DNA from: Candidatus Poribacteria bacterium
Lineage (GTDB): Bacteria; Poribacteria; WGA-4E; PCPOR2b
Direction of reading: 5' to 3'
Assembly: GCA_022826645.1 (NCBI GenBank)
Contig: JAJDUM010000118.1
Location: 18,048-82,047, forward strand
Length of the DNA: 64,000 bases
Within the stretch, counting starts at the first letter, position 1; the number at the start of each line of letters is the position of its first letter. The notes beneath the pieces were generated by a model. That model did not search any database and was not told the origin of the DNA. It saw only the letters and a program-made list of their open reading frames with translations. The position numbers were made by a program, and so were the translations under genes. Positions 8,956 through 17,707 of this stretch are shown one piece after another.

Positions 8956-10146
8956 ATGAACCCGGAAGCCTTCAGAAATTCAACTGCCGGTAAATGCATT
9001 CGCACGATAGCTCAGCCCCCGTATTGGACTTATGTGCCGAATCCACTCCCGCCAAAGATTGAAGTGGATTGGGAATTGGCTAATCTTCTGTCAAACGCAG
9101 ATATCACGCTTGGGAAACTATCCGGTGCAGGGCAACTGCTCCCTAACCCACATCTGTTGATTAGGCCGTTTATTCGGCACGAAGCCGTAATGAGTTCGAG
9201 AATTGAAAACACCCAATCCGGTTTGGACGACCTCTTTCTCTTTGAAGCGGATGAAACAGAGCCTCCCCTTGTGTCCGATCTCAGGGAAATCTTCAACTAT
9301 GTTAGAGCGATGGAACATGGAATCGAACGGTTGCCAGAATTGCCGATAAGTTCTCGGTTGATCTGTGAAGTACACGAAATCTTGATGGAGGGGGTGCGGG
9401 GCGGACATGCCACCCCGGGTTGGCTGCGGACGAGTCAAAACTGGATTGGTAGTCCCGGGTGTACTTTGATGGACGCAACTTATGTTCCTCCGCCGGTCCC
9501 AGAGATGCAACGGTGTTTTTCAGATTTGGAAAAATACATCCATTCCGACCCACAGGAACCGGCGTTGATTCAGTGCGCTCTGGTTCACTATCAGTTTGAA
9601 GCAATTCATCCATTTCTCGATGGCAATGGGAGAATCGGCAGGCTGCTGATTACGTTTATGTTATTGGAAAAGGGTTTGCTATCACAGCCCCTTCTGTATC
9701 TCTCCGATTTTTTTGAGCAGCATAGAGATGAGTATTATGAATTACTGTTGAATGTAAGCCAAAGAGGGGACTGGAAAGCGTGGCTCACATTTTTCTTAAA
9801 CGGGGTACGCGAACAGTCAGAAGATGCGCTTTCGACGGTTCAACAATTGATTGACTTACAAAAACGATACAGAACACTTGCAACCGGTCCAAAAATACCA
9901 AATATTGTAAGCCGCTTGATTGATTATCTGTTTGCAAATCCTATTATCTCAATTTCAGGGTTATCGAGGACTTGGGAAATAACGTATTCTACCGTTCAGC
10001 GAGGAGTGAACCACCTTATCGAAAAGGGCATACTCAAGGAAATAACCGGAAGACAGCGAAACCGTCTGTTTGTTGCAGGTGAAATATACAATATAATCAT
10101 GACAGAGAGAACAAAATCACTGAATCCAAGGCGGGATGTGATATGA
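8956..10146 (+). CDS. Fic family protein with C-terminal winged helix
   Basis: A 396-residue Fic protein. The N-terminal Fic_N region carries a probable inhibitory helix motif in MSSRIEN (S-x3-E-N, about residue 78), which marks a class II, self-inhibited Fic. The catalytic loop is HPFLDGNGRIGR at about residue 218, complete with His and the anion-binding GNGR. The C terminus (about 310-375) reads as a winged helix-turn-helix. Fic enzymes transfer AMP to target hydroxyls. The target here is unknown. The gene sits inside the type I restriction operon, and its stop overlaps the hsdS start (ATGA), so translation is coupled. A role in checking the restriction complex or in toxicity is inference. 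Confidence 0.93.
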   Translation: MNPEAFRNSTAGKCIRTIAQPPYWTYVPNPLPPKIEVDWELANLLSNADITLGKLSGAGQLLPNPHLLIRPFIRHEAVMSSRIENTQSGLDDLFLFEADETEPPLVSDLREIFNYVRAMEHGIERLPELPISSRLICEVHEILMEGVRGGHATPGWLRTSQNWIGSPGCTLMDATYVPPPVPEMQRCFSDLEKYIHSDPQEPALIQCALVHYQFEAIHPFLDGNGRIGRLLITFMLLEKGLLSQPLLYLSDFFEQHRDEYYELLLNVSQRGDWKAWLTFFLNGVREQSEDALSTVQQLIDLQKRYRTLATGPKIPNIVSRLIDYLFANPIISISGLSRTWEITYSTVQRGVNHLIEKGILKEITGRQRNRLFVAGEIYNIIMTERTKSLNPRRDVI

Positions 10147-11507
10147 GCGAAACGGGTGTAGGCATGTCTGAGCTGCCCGATGGGTGGGTGTGGACGACGT
10201 TGGAAGAGGTGAACGAACTTAATCCGAGAATTGATAAGCAAAGTATTGACGATGATTTAGAAGTCACGTTTCTGCCAATGAAAAACGTCGAAGAGCTCAG
10301 TGGAAAGATAGATTTATCTGAGACAAAACGATTTTCGGAGCTTAAAAGGAAAAGCTACACACCATTTCAGGATGGTGATATTCTCTTTGCGAAAGTAACC
10401 CCGTGTATGGAAAATGGCAAAATTGCCATCGCTCATGACTTGAAAAATGGAATTGGTTTCGGCTCGACAGAATTTCATGTGATTCGGTTATCAGAAGAAC
10501 AGTCAAAGCGATTCTTTTTCTTCTATTTTCTACAACAGAAGTTTAGGCAAGAAGCAAAAAGAGCGATGACCGGTGCAGTTGGTCTATTGAGAGTGCCAAC
10601 TGATTACATGAGAAGAGTTCCGATTCCCATTCCCCCGCTTTCCGAACAACACCGCATTGTCACCAAAATCGAAGAGCTCTTCACTAAACTTGACGCTGGC
10701 ATAAACGAACTCCATAAGGCACAATCTCAACTCAAACGGTATCGCCAATCCGTCCTGAAAGCTGCCTTTGAAGGGAAACTAACCGAAACATGGCGGGCGG
10801 TGGATCAGGCGAAGATTGAACCTACAGGTGATTTGCCTAATGGATGGATTTGGGTAACAGTTGAGAAAATTGCACAAAAAATACATTACGGATACACAGA
10901 GAGTGCAACAAATGATCCAATTGGTCCGAAGTTTTTGCGAATCACTGACATTCAAAACAATTCTGTTAATTGGGATTCTGTTCCCTACTGCCAAATTGAT
11001 GAGATTAAACAGCAGCAATACCTATTGAAAGAAAACGATCTGGTTTTCGCGCGAACCGGAGCGACAGTTGGAAAGAGTTTTTTGATTCAAGGTAGTATAC
11101 CTGACGCTGTTTTTGCTTCATACTTAATCAGAATAATTCTTAAAGAAGAAATCAATGCAAAGTTTGTTTACACTTTTTTTCAATCTCAATCCTATTGGAC
11201 GCAGATTCATCAAGGCAAGGTTGGGAGTGGTCAACCAAATGTCAATGCAAAAATTCTCTCTCAAATTACTTTACCCCTGCCTTCACCCATGGAACAACAA
11301 GCCATCGTCTCCGAAGTCGAATCTCGCCTTTCTGTTGCTGATGAGGTGGAGAAAACTATTACGGCAGAACTGAAACGCGCCGAGCAGTTGCGGCAATCTA
11401 TTCTCAAAAAAGCCTTCTCTGGAGAATTGGTGCCACAAGACCCAAACGATGAGCCTGCCAGCGTCCTGCTTGAACGGATCAAGGTACAGAAAGAGATTGT
11501 ATTATAG
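10143..11507 (+). CDS. hsdS: Type I restriction enzyme specificity subunit
   Basis: A 454-residue HsdS with the standard two-fold layout. Target recognition domain 1 (about 8-170) begins at ELPDGWVWTTLEEV and is followed by a conserved coiled-coil region with PLSEQHRIVTKIEELFTKLD. Target domain 2 (about 220-385) begins at DLPNGWIWVTVEKIA and is followed by a second helical region (EQQAIVSEVESRLS). It sets the bipartite DNA target. The ATG overlaps the fic stop; an alternative ATG eight codons in (MSELPDGW) would match the usual HsdS N terminus better. The recognition domains are AT-richer than their surroundings, as usual for exchangeable specificity domains. Confidence 0.94.
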   Translation: MSETGVGMSELPDGWVWTTLEEVNELNPRIDKQSIDDDLEVTFLPMKNVEELSGKIDLSETKRFSELKRKSYTPFQDGDILFAKVTPCMENGKIAIAHDLKNGIGFGSTEFHVIRLSEEQSKRFFFFYFLQQKFRQEAKRAMTGAVGLLRVPTDYMRRVPIPIPPLSEQHRIVTKIEELFTKLDAGINELHKAQSQLKRYRQSVLKAAFEGKLTETWRAVDQAKIEPTGDLPNGWIWVTVEKIAQKIHYGYTESATNDPIGPKFLRITDIQNNSVNWDSVPYCQIDEIKQQQYLLKENDLVFARTGATVGKSFLIQGSIPDAVFASYLIRIILKEEINAKFVYTFFQSQSYWTQIHQGKVGSGQPNVNAKILSQITLPLPSPMEQQAIVSEVESRLSVADEVEKTITAELKRAEQLRQSILKKAFSGELVPQDPNDEPASVLLERIKVQKEIVL

Positions 11508-11590
11508 TGAATAATCATGTTACAATAATAAATGCGATTTGGCAACTAATTATTTGTTAAGTGTTTTAATTTAATCAGGAAATATTAGAT

Positions 11591-12415
11591 ATGACGCTTA
11601 TCGTTTCTCTTAGAATTCCAGATGGCATTGTGATTGCCGGGGATAGTTTGTCGACAATGGTAGGGCAAGGTCAGTTGGAAGCTGCAATTGGCGTGACCTG
11701 TCCGGATTGTGGGCATCAGCATGAGATTCAAGGAAAATTGCCGATGCCCCCTGTAGCTGCAACGACCTTCTCATATGCACAAAAAGTTTTTCCATTTTGT
11801 GGGAAGTTTGGTGTGGGGACATTTGGAGTTGGTTTACTTGCAGGTAAATCTATTTACTTCGCAATGCGTTTAATTGAGCAACAGTTAAAGAAGAGTAAAG
11901 CATCTTTTAAGGGAGTTACTGAAGCTGCACAGAAAATTGGCGATGAAATTCACAATCTTTTGAAAGAGCAATTACAGTTAGAAAATACTTCCGTAGATGC
12001 GCTGCCTGAGGACCAATTTCATATCGGATTTCACGTCGTTGGTTACGATGATGCTAAACCCAAAACAGTTGAAGTTTATGTGGGAAAAGAGGTACGCCCC
12101 CGAGTACAAGAGGAGTTAGGATGTACATACTCGGGAAATGGAGAAGTAGTACAGGCGGTATGGGGCTTGTATAAAACGCATCCCGAAAGCCAGCCTCCTT
12201 ATCAAGTCTTTTCCCTACAAGATGCAATTGATTACGCTGAGTTTTTAATTCGTACAACGATTGCTCACCAACGATTTTCGCAGACGATACCCAACGTCGG
12301 AGGGGATATTGATATCGCGCTTGTTACCCCTTTCGATGGATTCCGATGGATACGCCAAAAGCCTCTTGGCAAAGTTTTGGAGGGAAAGCAAGATGAAACA
12401 GACAGCAGTTATTAA
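11591..12415 (+). CDS. Proteasome-fold Ntn-hydrolase-like protein
   Basis: A 274-residue protein that reads as a proteasome beta/HslV-type N-terminal nucleophile hydrolase. After Met removal Thr2 would be exposed. Asp18 in IVIAGDS sits at the expected distance (proteasome Asp17). AQKVFPF (Lys65) fits the catalytic Lys33 strand, followed by the glycine-rich GVGTFGVGLLAG. The late YSGNGEVVQAVWGLY and GGDIDIALVTPFDGFRW segments match the GSG and the last strands of the fold. An insertion of about 30 residues before the Lys carries CPDCGHQH, a likely zinc knuckle. It lies within the type I restriction operon, upstream of an antitoxin/PIN pair. Its proteolytic activity and role are inferred from motifs only. 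Confidence 0.72.
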   Translation: MTLIVSLRIPDGIVIAGDSLSTMVGQGQLEAAIGVTCPDCGHQHEIQGKLPMPPVAATTFSYAQKVFPFCGKFGVGTFGVGLLAGKSIYFAMRLIEQQLKKSKASFKGVTEAAQKIGDEIHNLLKEQLQLENTSVDALPEDQFHIGFHVVGYDDAKPKTVEVYVGKEVRPRVQEELGCTYSGNGEVVQAVWGLYKTHPESQPPYQVFSLQDAIDYAEFLIRTTIAHQRFSQTIPNVGGDIDIALVTPFDGFRWIRQKPLGKVLEGKQDETDSSY

Positions 12416-12842
12416 AAAACTGCGTATTGTTCAGGGTCCGATGACTAACTGTTTGTACGCGGTTCCTTCTGTCGCGAACCTTCAGTTTAGAGAATTTGTT
12501 CCAATCGCTGAACAAATGGACGCACAAGGAGAGTGGCCAGATTTATCTGTCGAATTAGGCGATGTTCTAGAAAACGAGGAGCAATCCCGGGAAACCCAAG
12601 TTGCTGATCCCCTTCTAGCGTTGGCGGGGACGCTGGAGTGTGAGGTGACAGACGTAGATGACACGATGCCGCCGGAAATGCGAGAAACTAACGCTGATGA
12701 GTCCCGGGAAGTGCAGGTCACCGATCCACTCCTCAAATTGGCAGGTACACTTGAATGTGAGGTAACAGACATAGGCGAACGCCACGACGACTATATTGGA
12801 GACGCACTGCTGACAGAGTTACGAGAGGATAAGGATGAATGA
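12393..12842 (+). CDS. Small antitoxin-like protein with duplicated motif
   Basis: A 149-residue protein starting at ATG 12393 (ribosome site GGAGGG, overlapping the end of the Ntn-hydrolase gene by 23 bases). The N-terminal 60 residues are unrecognised. The rest holds two copies of a roughly 27-residue unit built around DPLLxLAGTLECEVTD (about residues 70-88 and 110-128). The second copy continues into the IGERHDDYIGDALL tail seen with PIN-toxin partners. It overlaps the PIN gene by 8 bases, so it is very likely the cognate antitoxin. The duplicated unit and the long N terminus are unusual and may be a fusion to an element serving the upstream peptidase. That last point is inference. Confidence 0.7.
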   Translation: MKQTAVIKKLRIVQGPMTNCLYAVPSVANLQFREFVPIAEQMDAQGEWPDLSVELGDVLENEEQSRETQVADPLLALAGTLECEVTDVDDTMPPEMRETNADESREVQVTDPLLKLAGTLECEVTDIGERHDDYIGDALLTELREDKDE

Positions 12843-13248
12843 GGTTTTCGTAGATACCTCCGGATGGGCAAGTTTTTTTGTGAGAACTGATCCCCATCAT
12901 GCGAAAGCCTCTGCATTAATAACACAATGGCAGCAACAAAATCGGCACATCGTCACAACAAACTATGTCCTAAGTGAACTAGTTGCCTTATTCACCCGTT
13001 TCCGTGTGCGGCGTTCGACGGTTTTGAATTATATTGAGGTTATCTGCTCGGCCGCTTGGATCGAAATCGTCCACATAGACAAAGCACTAGACGCGGCCGC
13101 GTGGCAGTTACTTGCAAAGCGGTTAGATAAGGAGTGGAGCCATGTCGATTGTGCTAGCTTTGTTGTGATGGAAAAGCGTGGCTTGACCGAAGCATTGACA
13201 ACGGATAGGCACTTTGAACAAGCTGGCTTTATACGGTTATTGCAATAA
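12835..13248 (+). CDS. PIN domain ribonuclease toxin (VapC-like)
   Basis: A 137-residue PIN-domain protein. Acidic active-site residues are visible in FVDTSGW (Asp7), SELVALF (Glu near 45), VDCASFVVM (Asp near 104) and the TDRHFEQAGF end (Asp near 123). VapC-type toxins cleave RNA and are blocked by the gene product upstream. Start codon overlap with the antitoxin (ATGAATGA) shows translational coupling. It is embedded in the restriction operon just before hsdM, and so may stabilise the locus or act as an abortive-infection arm. Confidence 0.9.
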   Translation: MNEVFVDTSGWASFFVRTDPHHAKASALITQWQQQNRHIVTTNYVLSELVALFTRFRVRRSTVLNYIEVICSAAWIEIVHIDKALDAAAWQLLAKRLDKEWSHVDCASFVVMEKRGLTEALTTDRHFEQAGFIRLLQ

Positions 13249-13314
13249 TATAGTCATTTCCCATCTTCCTGAAAACATGCCCTCCTACATAACCGCAGGA
13301 GAACCCTCCCGAAA

Positions 13315-14772
13315 ATGTCAAACGATTCATCAGCTATCGTTCAAAAATTGTGGAATTATTGTAATGTCCTTCGTGATGATGGGATTAGCTACGGCGACTA
13401 TGTAGAACAGTTGACCTATCTGCTATTTCTGAAGATGGCGGACGAGCAGACCAAACCGCCATTTAGAAAGGAGTCTGTTGTTCCTGTGGGATTGGACTGG
13501 GAAAGTCTCGTTGACAAGGAGGGTGCTGCCCTTGAAACGCACTACCGCCATATCCTTGACACGTTGGCTTTGGAGAGCGGTACGCTGGGTGTGATTTTCA
13601 GAAAATCCCAAAACAGGATTCAAGACCCCGCAAAACTCAAGCGAATTATTCAACTGATCAACGATGAAACGTGGATCGGGCTGGATATCGATGTGAAGGG
13701 GGACATCTACGAAGGATTGTTGCAGAAAAACGCCGAAGATATCAAAAGCGGTGCGGGTCAATACTTTACACCCCGTCCCCTAATTCAAGCAATCGTGGAA
13801 GTGATGCGACCGGAACCGATGCAGACCATCTGTGATCCTGCGTGCGGCACCGGTGGCTTTTTTCTGGCAGCCCACGATTATCTATCAAGCAAGAGCGACC
13901 AACTGGACAGAGAACAGAAGCGGTTTCTCAGAGATGGGACATTTCACGGCGTGGACCTTGTGGACAGCGTGGTGAGGCTATGTGTGATGAATCTCCATCT
14001 TCACGGTATCGGTGGGGATAAGAGCCCTGTGGAAACGGGGGATAGTCTGATTTCGGATACGGGTGAACGGTTCGACATGGTGTTGACCAATCCGCCCTTT
14101 GGCAAAAAGAGTAGTATCACGATTGTGGATGAGAAAGGGAGCGCGGGGAAAAATTCGCTTACATACGAGCGAGGCGATTTTTGGGCGACCACCTCTAACA
14201 AGCAGCTTAACTTCCTTCAGCACGTCAAAACGATTCTGCAAATCAACGGTAGGGCGGCGGTTGTTGTACCGGATAACGTTCTGTTTGAAGGGGGCGCGGG
14301 GGAGACTATTCGCAAGAAACTGCTGCACGAGTGCGATGTCCATACGCTGCTGCGACTCCCGACGGGCATCTTTTACGCGCAAGGCGTCAAGGCAAATGTG
14401 CTGTTCTTTGATCGAAAGCCAGCCAGCGAAACCCCGTGGACAGAAAAGCTGTGGAACTACGACCTACGCACCAATCAGCGATTCACGCTGAAAACGAAGC
14501 AGATGCGCTACGATGACCTTCACGATTTCATCGCCTGCTACAATCCCGACAACCGTCGTGATCGGAAAGAGTCCGATCGGTTTAAGTCGTTCTCCTACGA
14601 TGAACTGATGCAGCGGGATAAGGTCAGTCTTGACATCTTCTGGTTGCGAGACGAAAGCCTTGAGGACACCGAGAATTTACCAGAACCCGATGAATTGGCA
14701 GAGGACATCGCTGCAAATCTAGCGGCGGCGTTAGAGCAGTTTCAGGATATTTATGAGGGGGTCACTCAGTAA
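13315..14772 (+). CDS. hsdM: Type I restriction-modification methylase subunit
   Basis: A 485-residue N6-adenine DNA methyltransferase. The N-terminal helical HsdM_N region spans about 5-130. The AdoMet motif DPACGTGGFF is at about residue 174 and the catalytic NPPFG at about 258. It methylates the sequence chosen by HsdS and protects host DNA. It lies last in the operon, 66 bases after the PIN gene, with a GGAG ribosome site in that gap. Placing M at the far end from R, with four accessory genes and S between, is atypical. The full length suggests activity. Confidence 0.96.
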   Translation: MSNDSSAIVQKLWNYCNVLRDDGISYGDYVEQLTYLLFLKMADEQTKPPFRKESVVPVGLDWESLVDKEGAALETHYRHILDTLALESGTLGVIFRKSQNRIQDPAKLKRIIQLINDETWIGLDIDVKGDIYEGLLQKNAEDIKSGAGQYFTPRPLIQAIVEVMRPEPMQTICDPACGTGGFFLAAHDYLSSKSDQLDREQKRFLRDGTFHGVDLVDSVVRLCVMNLHLHGIGGDKSPVETGDSLISDTGERFDMVLTNPPFGKKSSITIVDEKGSAGKNSLTYERGDFWATTSNKQLNFLQHVKTILQINGRAAVVVPDNVLFEGGAGETIRKKLLHECDVHTLLRLPTGIFYAQGVKANVLFFDRKPASETPWTEKLWNYDLRTNQRFTLKTKQMRYDDLHDFIACYNPDNRRDRKESDRFKSFSYDELMQRDKVSLDIFWLRDESLEDTENLPEPDELAEDIAANLAAALEQFQDIYEGVTQ

Positions 14773-15105
14773 ACGGATTTACCAAGCAACCCCAAATAGA
14801 GAGCGGTGATTAGGTTCTGTTGACATTTCATTGCAATCAGATAATCGAGAAGTGTGCACAGACACATGTGTCTTCGTAGGGGTTGGGTTTCCCAACCCTT
14901 TTGTCACACATCAGAGTCGGTTTAGGGCTTCTGCAGACCGATTTCCCAAAATCGACGTTTCGATGTCGAGATATGAATCTCGACCTACAATCAACTCGAT
15001 ACGTACGGTTTGGGGGTTCTAATCCGCATTGGTCAATGGACGAGGGGACCTCGCCCCTACGATTATGGACAGTTTTACGTAAATGCCAACACGCCCTAGT
15101 ATCCT
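14773..15105. repeat. Gene-free region with composite palindromic repeats
   Basis: The stretch between hsdM and the converging trpG end has no gene. It holds GTAGGGGTTGGGTTTCCCAACCC (14876 onward), a middle palindromic part (CGAGATATGAATCTCG, 14967-14982) and a closing arm GAGGGGACCTCGCCCCTAC (up to 15060). These belong to the same dispersed family as 3988-4036 and 38327-38375. A TTCTGTTGACATTTCATT word (about 14815) recurs at about 38617-38640 (inverted) and in similar form near 62845. Confidence 0.6.
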
Positions 15106-15669
15106 CTACCCGTCCAAGAAATTCCCTAACAACCTTTTCCCCTCGCTGGTCAAGATCGACTCTGGGTGGAACTGCACTCCCCAGATCGGATATTCCTTGT
15201 GCCGAAATCCCATAATTTCGTCTTGGGCGGTCCACGCGGTAAGCTCAAGACAGTCTGGTAGCGTCTCCTTTTTCACAATGAGGGAGTGGTAACGTGTCGC
15301 TTCAAACGGGTTGTCAAGGTCGTCGAAGATCTGTTCACCGTTGTGGTGAATCAGCGACGTTTTGCCGTGCATCAGACGACCAGCGCGGACGACATCACCG
15401 CCAAAAACATCGCCGATACACTGATGTCCCAAACAGACACCAAGCAGGGGCACACGCCCGGCATAGTGACGAATCAGATCACAGGAAATGCCCGCTTCCC
15501 GTGGTGTGCAGGGACCCGGCGATATAACGATCTTCTCGGGCGCGAGTGCTTCAATCTCGTCGATCGTAATCTTGTCATTGCGATGGACCGCCAGATCTGC
15601 CCCCAACTCGCCGAGGTATTGCACAAGGTTATAGGTGAATGAGTCGTAATTGTCAATCATGAGTATCAT
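15106..15669 (-). CDS. trpG: Anthranilate synthase component II (glutamine amidotransferase)
   Basis: A 187-residue class I glutamine amidotransferase. It opens with MILMIDNYDSFTYNLVQYL, has the oxyanion region SPGPCTPREAG, the nucleophile Cys in GVCLGHQCIG (about residue 78) and the His-Glu pair in GVQFHPES (about 167-172). It supplies ammonia to TrpE for anthranilate formation; proteins of this type can also serve p-aminobenzoate synthesis (PabA). It lies 42 bases after trpE on the same strand, last gene of hisI-trpE-trpG. The leader attenuator upstream of hisI should control it. Confidence 0.93.
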   Translation of the reverse strand: MILMIDNYDSFTYNLVQYLGELGADLAVHRNDKITIDEIEALAPEKIVISPGPCTPREAGISCDLIRHYAGRVPLLGVCLGHQCIGDVFGGDVVRAGRLMHGKTSLIHHNGEQIFDDLDNPFEATRYHSLIVKKETLPDCLELTAWTAQDEIMGFRHKEYPIWGVQFHPESILTSEGKRLLGNFLDG

Positions 15670-15711
15670 AGGTTCTTCTCCTAACCGCTGCTGTAGGTCC
15701 TTAGCTCAGAT

Positions 15712-17196
15712 CTACTCCAATCCCGTCTCAGCGAGTTCAATTGCCCTTAACACCGCCCGTGCCTTGTTGACTGTTTCCTCGTACTCCGTTTCCGGCGCAG
15801 AGTCTGCGACGACACCCCCGCCCGCTTGGACGTAGGCGATACCATCTTTGACAACAAGTGTGCGGATCGTAATTGCCGTATCCGCACTACCGGAGAAACT
15901 GAAGTAACCGACCGCTCCACCATAAGGACCGCGCCGGGTCGGCTCAAGTTCATCAATAATTTCCATTGCCCGGATCTTGGGAGCGCCGGATAGCGTTCCA
16001 GCGGGCAAGCAGGCGCGAATCACATCGTAGGGGGTCTGCCCCTCGCGCAATTCTCCGATAACATGCGAGACGATGTGCATCACATGTGAGTAACGTTCGA
16101 TCACCATCATCTCACTCACCCGCACAGTGTGGTATTCACAGACCCGCCCCAAGTCGTTGCGTCCCAGGTCAACGAGCATGACGTGCTCCGCCCGTTCCTT
16201 CGGATCTGCGAGGAGCTCCCTTCCCAACGCTTCATCTTCAGCGGGAGTCGCTCCGCGCGGACGGGTTCCCGCAATCGGACGCATCTCCGCAACACCGTCC
16301 TCAACCCGCACCATCATTTCAGGTGAGGCACCGGCAATCTGGAGTTCATCAAACTTGAGATAATACATATAAGGCGAAGGATTCACTGTGCGCAACGCGC
16401 GGTAAATATCGAATGTATCGACCGATACCGGTACGCTGAAACGTTGCGATGGCACAACCTGAATGATGTCTCCTGCCGCGATATACTCCTTCGCCCGGAG
16501 AACAACCTCTTGGTAATCCTCCTTCGTAAAGTTTGAAGTAACAGGCACACCGCTTGGATTTGCAGCCGGTTTATTGGTATAATTCATCAACAACGGCTGC
16601 TTGAGTTTAGCGATCAGTTCGTCAATCCGATCAAGTGCGCCTTCGTAGGCTTGATCGACATCGCCGTTGATGTGGGCATTTGCGACCACCTTAATCTGAT
16701 GATTCACATGGTCAAACACCAAGAGTGTGTCGGTGACTATGAAATAACAGTCGGGTAGTTCCCGATCGTCTTCGGTCGTATCGGGGAGATCTTCAACGAA
16801 ACGCACCATGTCGTAGTTCAGGTAGCCAACCGCTCCACCGTGAAACCGCGGCAATCCCTCAACCTCAACGGGTTGGTAGCGAGTCATCAGCTCTTCAACT
16901 GCCCTCAACGGGTCTTCGGTTTCCTGCTTGACCGTTTCCCCGGTTCGGAGGTCATCAATCCGGACCAAATTCCCTCTGCTCCTAAGTAGGATCGATGGAT
17001 CGCTACCGAGGAACGAATACCGAGCGACGTGTTCACCGCCTTCAACGCTCTCCAACAGAAATGCGTAATCACTTGCGTCAATCTTGTAAAACGCAGATAC
17101 AGGCGTTTCCATATCCGCCAGCATCGTTTTGTAGACGGGAATCAAGTTCCCGTGTTGCGCTTTTTCTCGAAAATCTTCTAAGCTTGGATAATACAT
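15712..17196 (-). CDS. trpE: Anthranilate synthase component I
   Basis: A 494-residue chorismate-utilising enzyme making anthranilate, the first step of tryptophan synthesis. The feedback-inhibitor motif LLES (in FLLESVEGGEH, about residue 48) is intact, so Trp inhibition of the enzyme is expected. Catalytic-domain motifs are present: PSQRFSVP (about 250), GTRPRG (about 310), LPAGTLSGAPK (about 415) and the QAGGGVVADS end. The gene follows hisI by 21 bases and precedes trpG. It ends in TAG with a TGA two codons later. Confidence 0.95.
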   Translation of the reverse strand: MYYPSLEDFREKAQHGNLIPVYKTMLADMETPVSAFYKIDASDYAFLLESVEGGEHVARYSFLGSDPSILLRSRGNLVRIDDLRTGETVKQETEDPLRAVEELMTRYQPVEVEGLPRFHGGAVGYLNYDMVRFVEDLPDTTEDDRELPDCYFIVTDTLLVFDHVNHQIKVVANAHINGDVDQAYEGALDRIDELIAKLKQPLLMNYTNKPAANPSGVPVTSNFTKEDYQEVVLRAKEYIAAGDIIQVVPSQRFSVPVSVDTFDIYRALRTVNPSPYMYYLKFDELQIAGASPEMMVRVEDGVAEMRPIAGTRPRGATPAEDEALGRELLADPKERAEHVMLVDLGRNDLGRVCEYHTVRVSEMMVIERYSHVMHIVSHVIGELREGQTPYDVIRACLPAGTLSGAPKIRAMEIIDELEPTRRGPYGGAVGYFSFSGSADTAITIRTLVVKDGIAYVQAGGGVVADSAPETEYEETVNKARAVLRAIELAETGLE

Positions 17197-17217
17197 TGGG
17201 AGTCTCCCTAAAAACTA

Positions 17218-17598
17218 TCAATATACTGCATCTGGATCAAAAACCTTTTCGCCAACAATGTTTGTAGAGTTGCCATCGGGGGAGACTTCCCGAAAGAAAC
17301 AGGAGCGGAAGCCGACGTGACACGCTCCGCCTTTCTGTTCGACTTTGATTAGTAGCGCATCACCATCGCAATCAAGAGCAACCGATCGCACGGTTTGGGT
17401 GTGCCCTGAAGTCTCCCCCTTGATCCAGTATTCCTGACGGGAGCGGCTCCAGAAGCAGACACGCCCTGATTCTAACGTCTTCCGCACTGCCTCGTGGTTC
17501 ATATAGCCAACCATGAGAATTTCTTTGTTTTCGTCGTCCTGTATAATGGCAGGAATTAGACCGGTCTGATCGGTTTTGAGTTGATTTAGGATTTCCAT
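17218..17598 (-). CDS. hisI: Phosphoribosyl-AMP cyclohydrolase
   Basis: A 126-residue enzyme opening the purine ring of PR-AMP in histidine synthesis. Signature parts are LMVGYMNHEAV, CFWSRSRQEYW (about residue 50), DCDGDALLIKV with metal-binding Asp residues, and GACHVGFRSCFF with the zinc Cys residues near 95-102. A GTG at 17616 would add six residues, but the ribosome site AAGGAG lies inside that extension, so ATG 17598 is the better start. It is the first structural gene of an operon with trpE and trpG, behind a His/Trp-rich leader. No HisE domain is fused. Confidence 0.93.
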   Translation of the reverse strand: MEILNQLKTDQTGLIPAIIQDDENKEILMVGYMNHEAVRKTLESGRVCFWSRSRQEYWIKGETSGHTQTVRSVALDCDGDALLIKVEQKGGACHVGFRSCFFREVSPDGNSTNIVGEKVFDPDAVY

Positions 17599-17650
17599 TG
17601 TTTCTCCTTGCTTCACAGAAAATAGGACTTACGCATTTCAGCATGGTTGG

Positions 17651-17674
17651 TGCGGGGCAAGATGCCCCGCCTAC
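17651..17674. repeat. GC-rich palindromic repeat inside the his/trp leader
   Basis: GCGGGGCAAGATGCCCCGCCTAC forms a strong hairpin between the attenuator terminator and the hisI start. Similar GCGGGGCATC / GATGCCCCGCC elements occur at 42189-42245 and 57817-57895. It is probably a dispersed repeat that landed in the leader, although its hairpin could influence the readthrough transcript. Confidence 0.55.
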
Positions 17675-17707
17675 AGTTGGCTGCGATAGTCCTAAGAAAA
17701 TAGGCAT

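Noticed and set aside
12261..12842. Antitoxin gene beginning at 12261
   Set aside because: The first 44 codons lie inside the Ntn-hydrolase gene in another frame; ATG 12393 has a GGAGGG ribosome site.
17218..17616. hisI start at GTG 17616
   Set aside because: The ribosome site AAGGAG falls inside the six added codons, so ATG 17598 is the better start.
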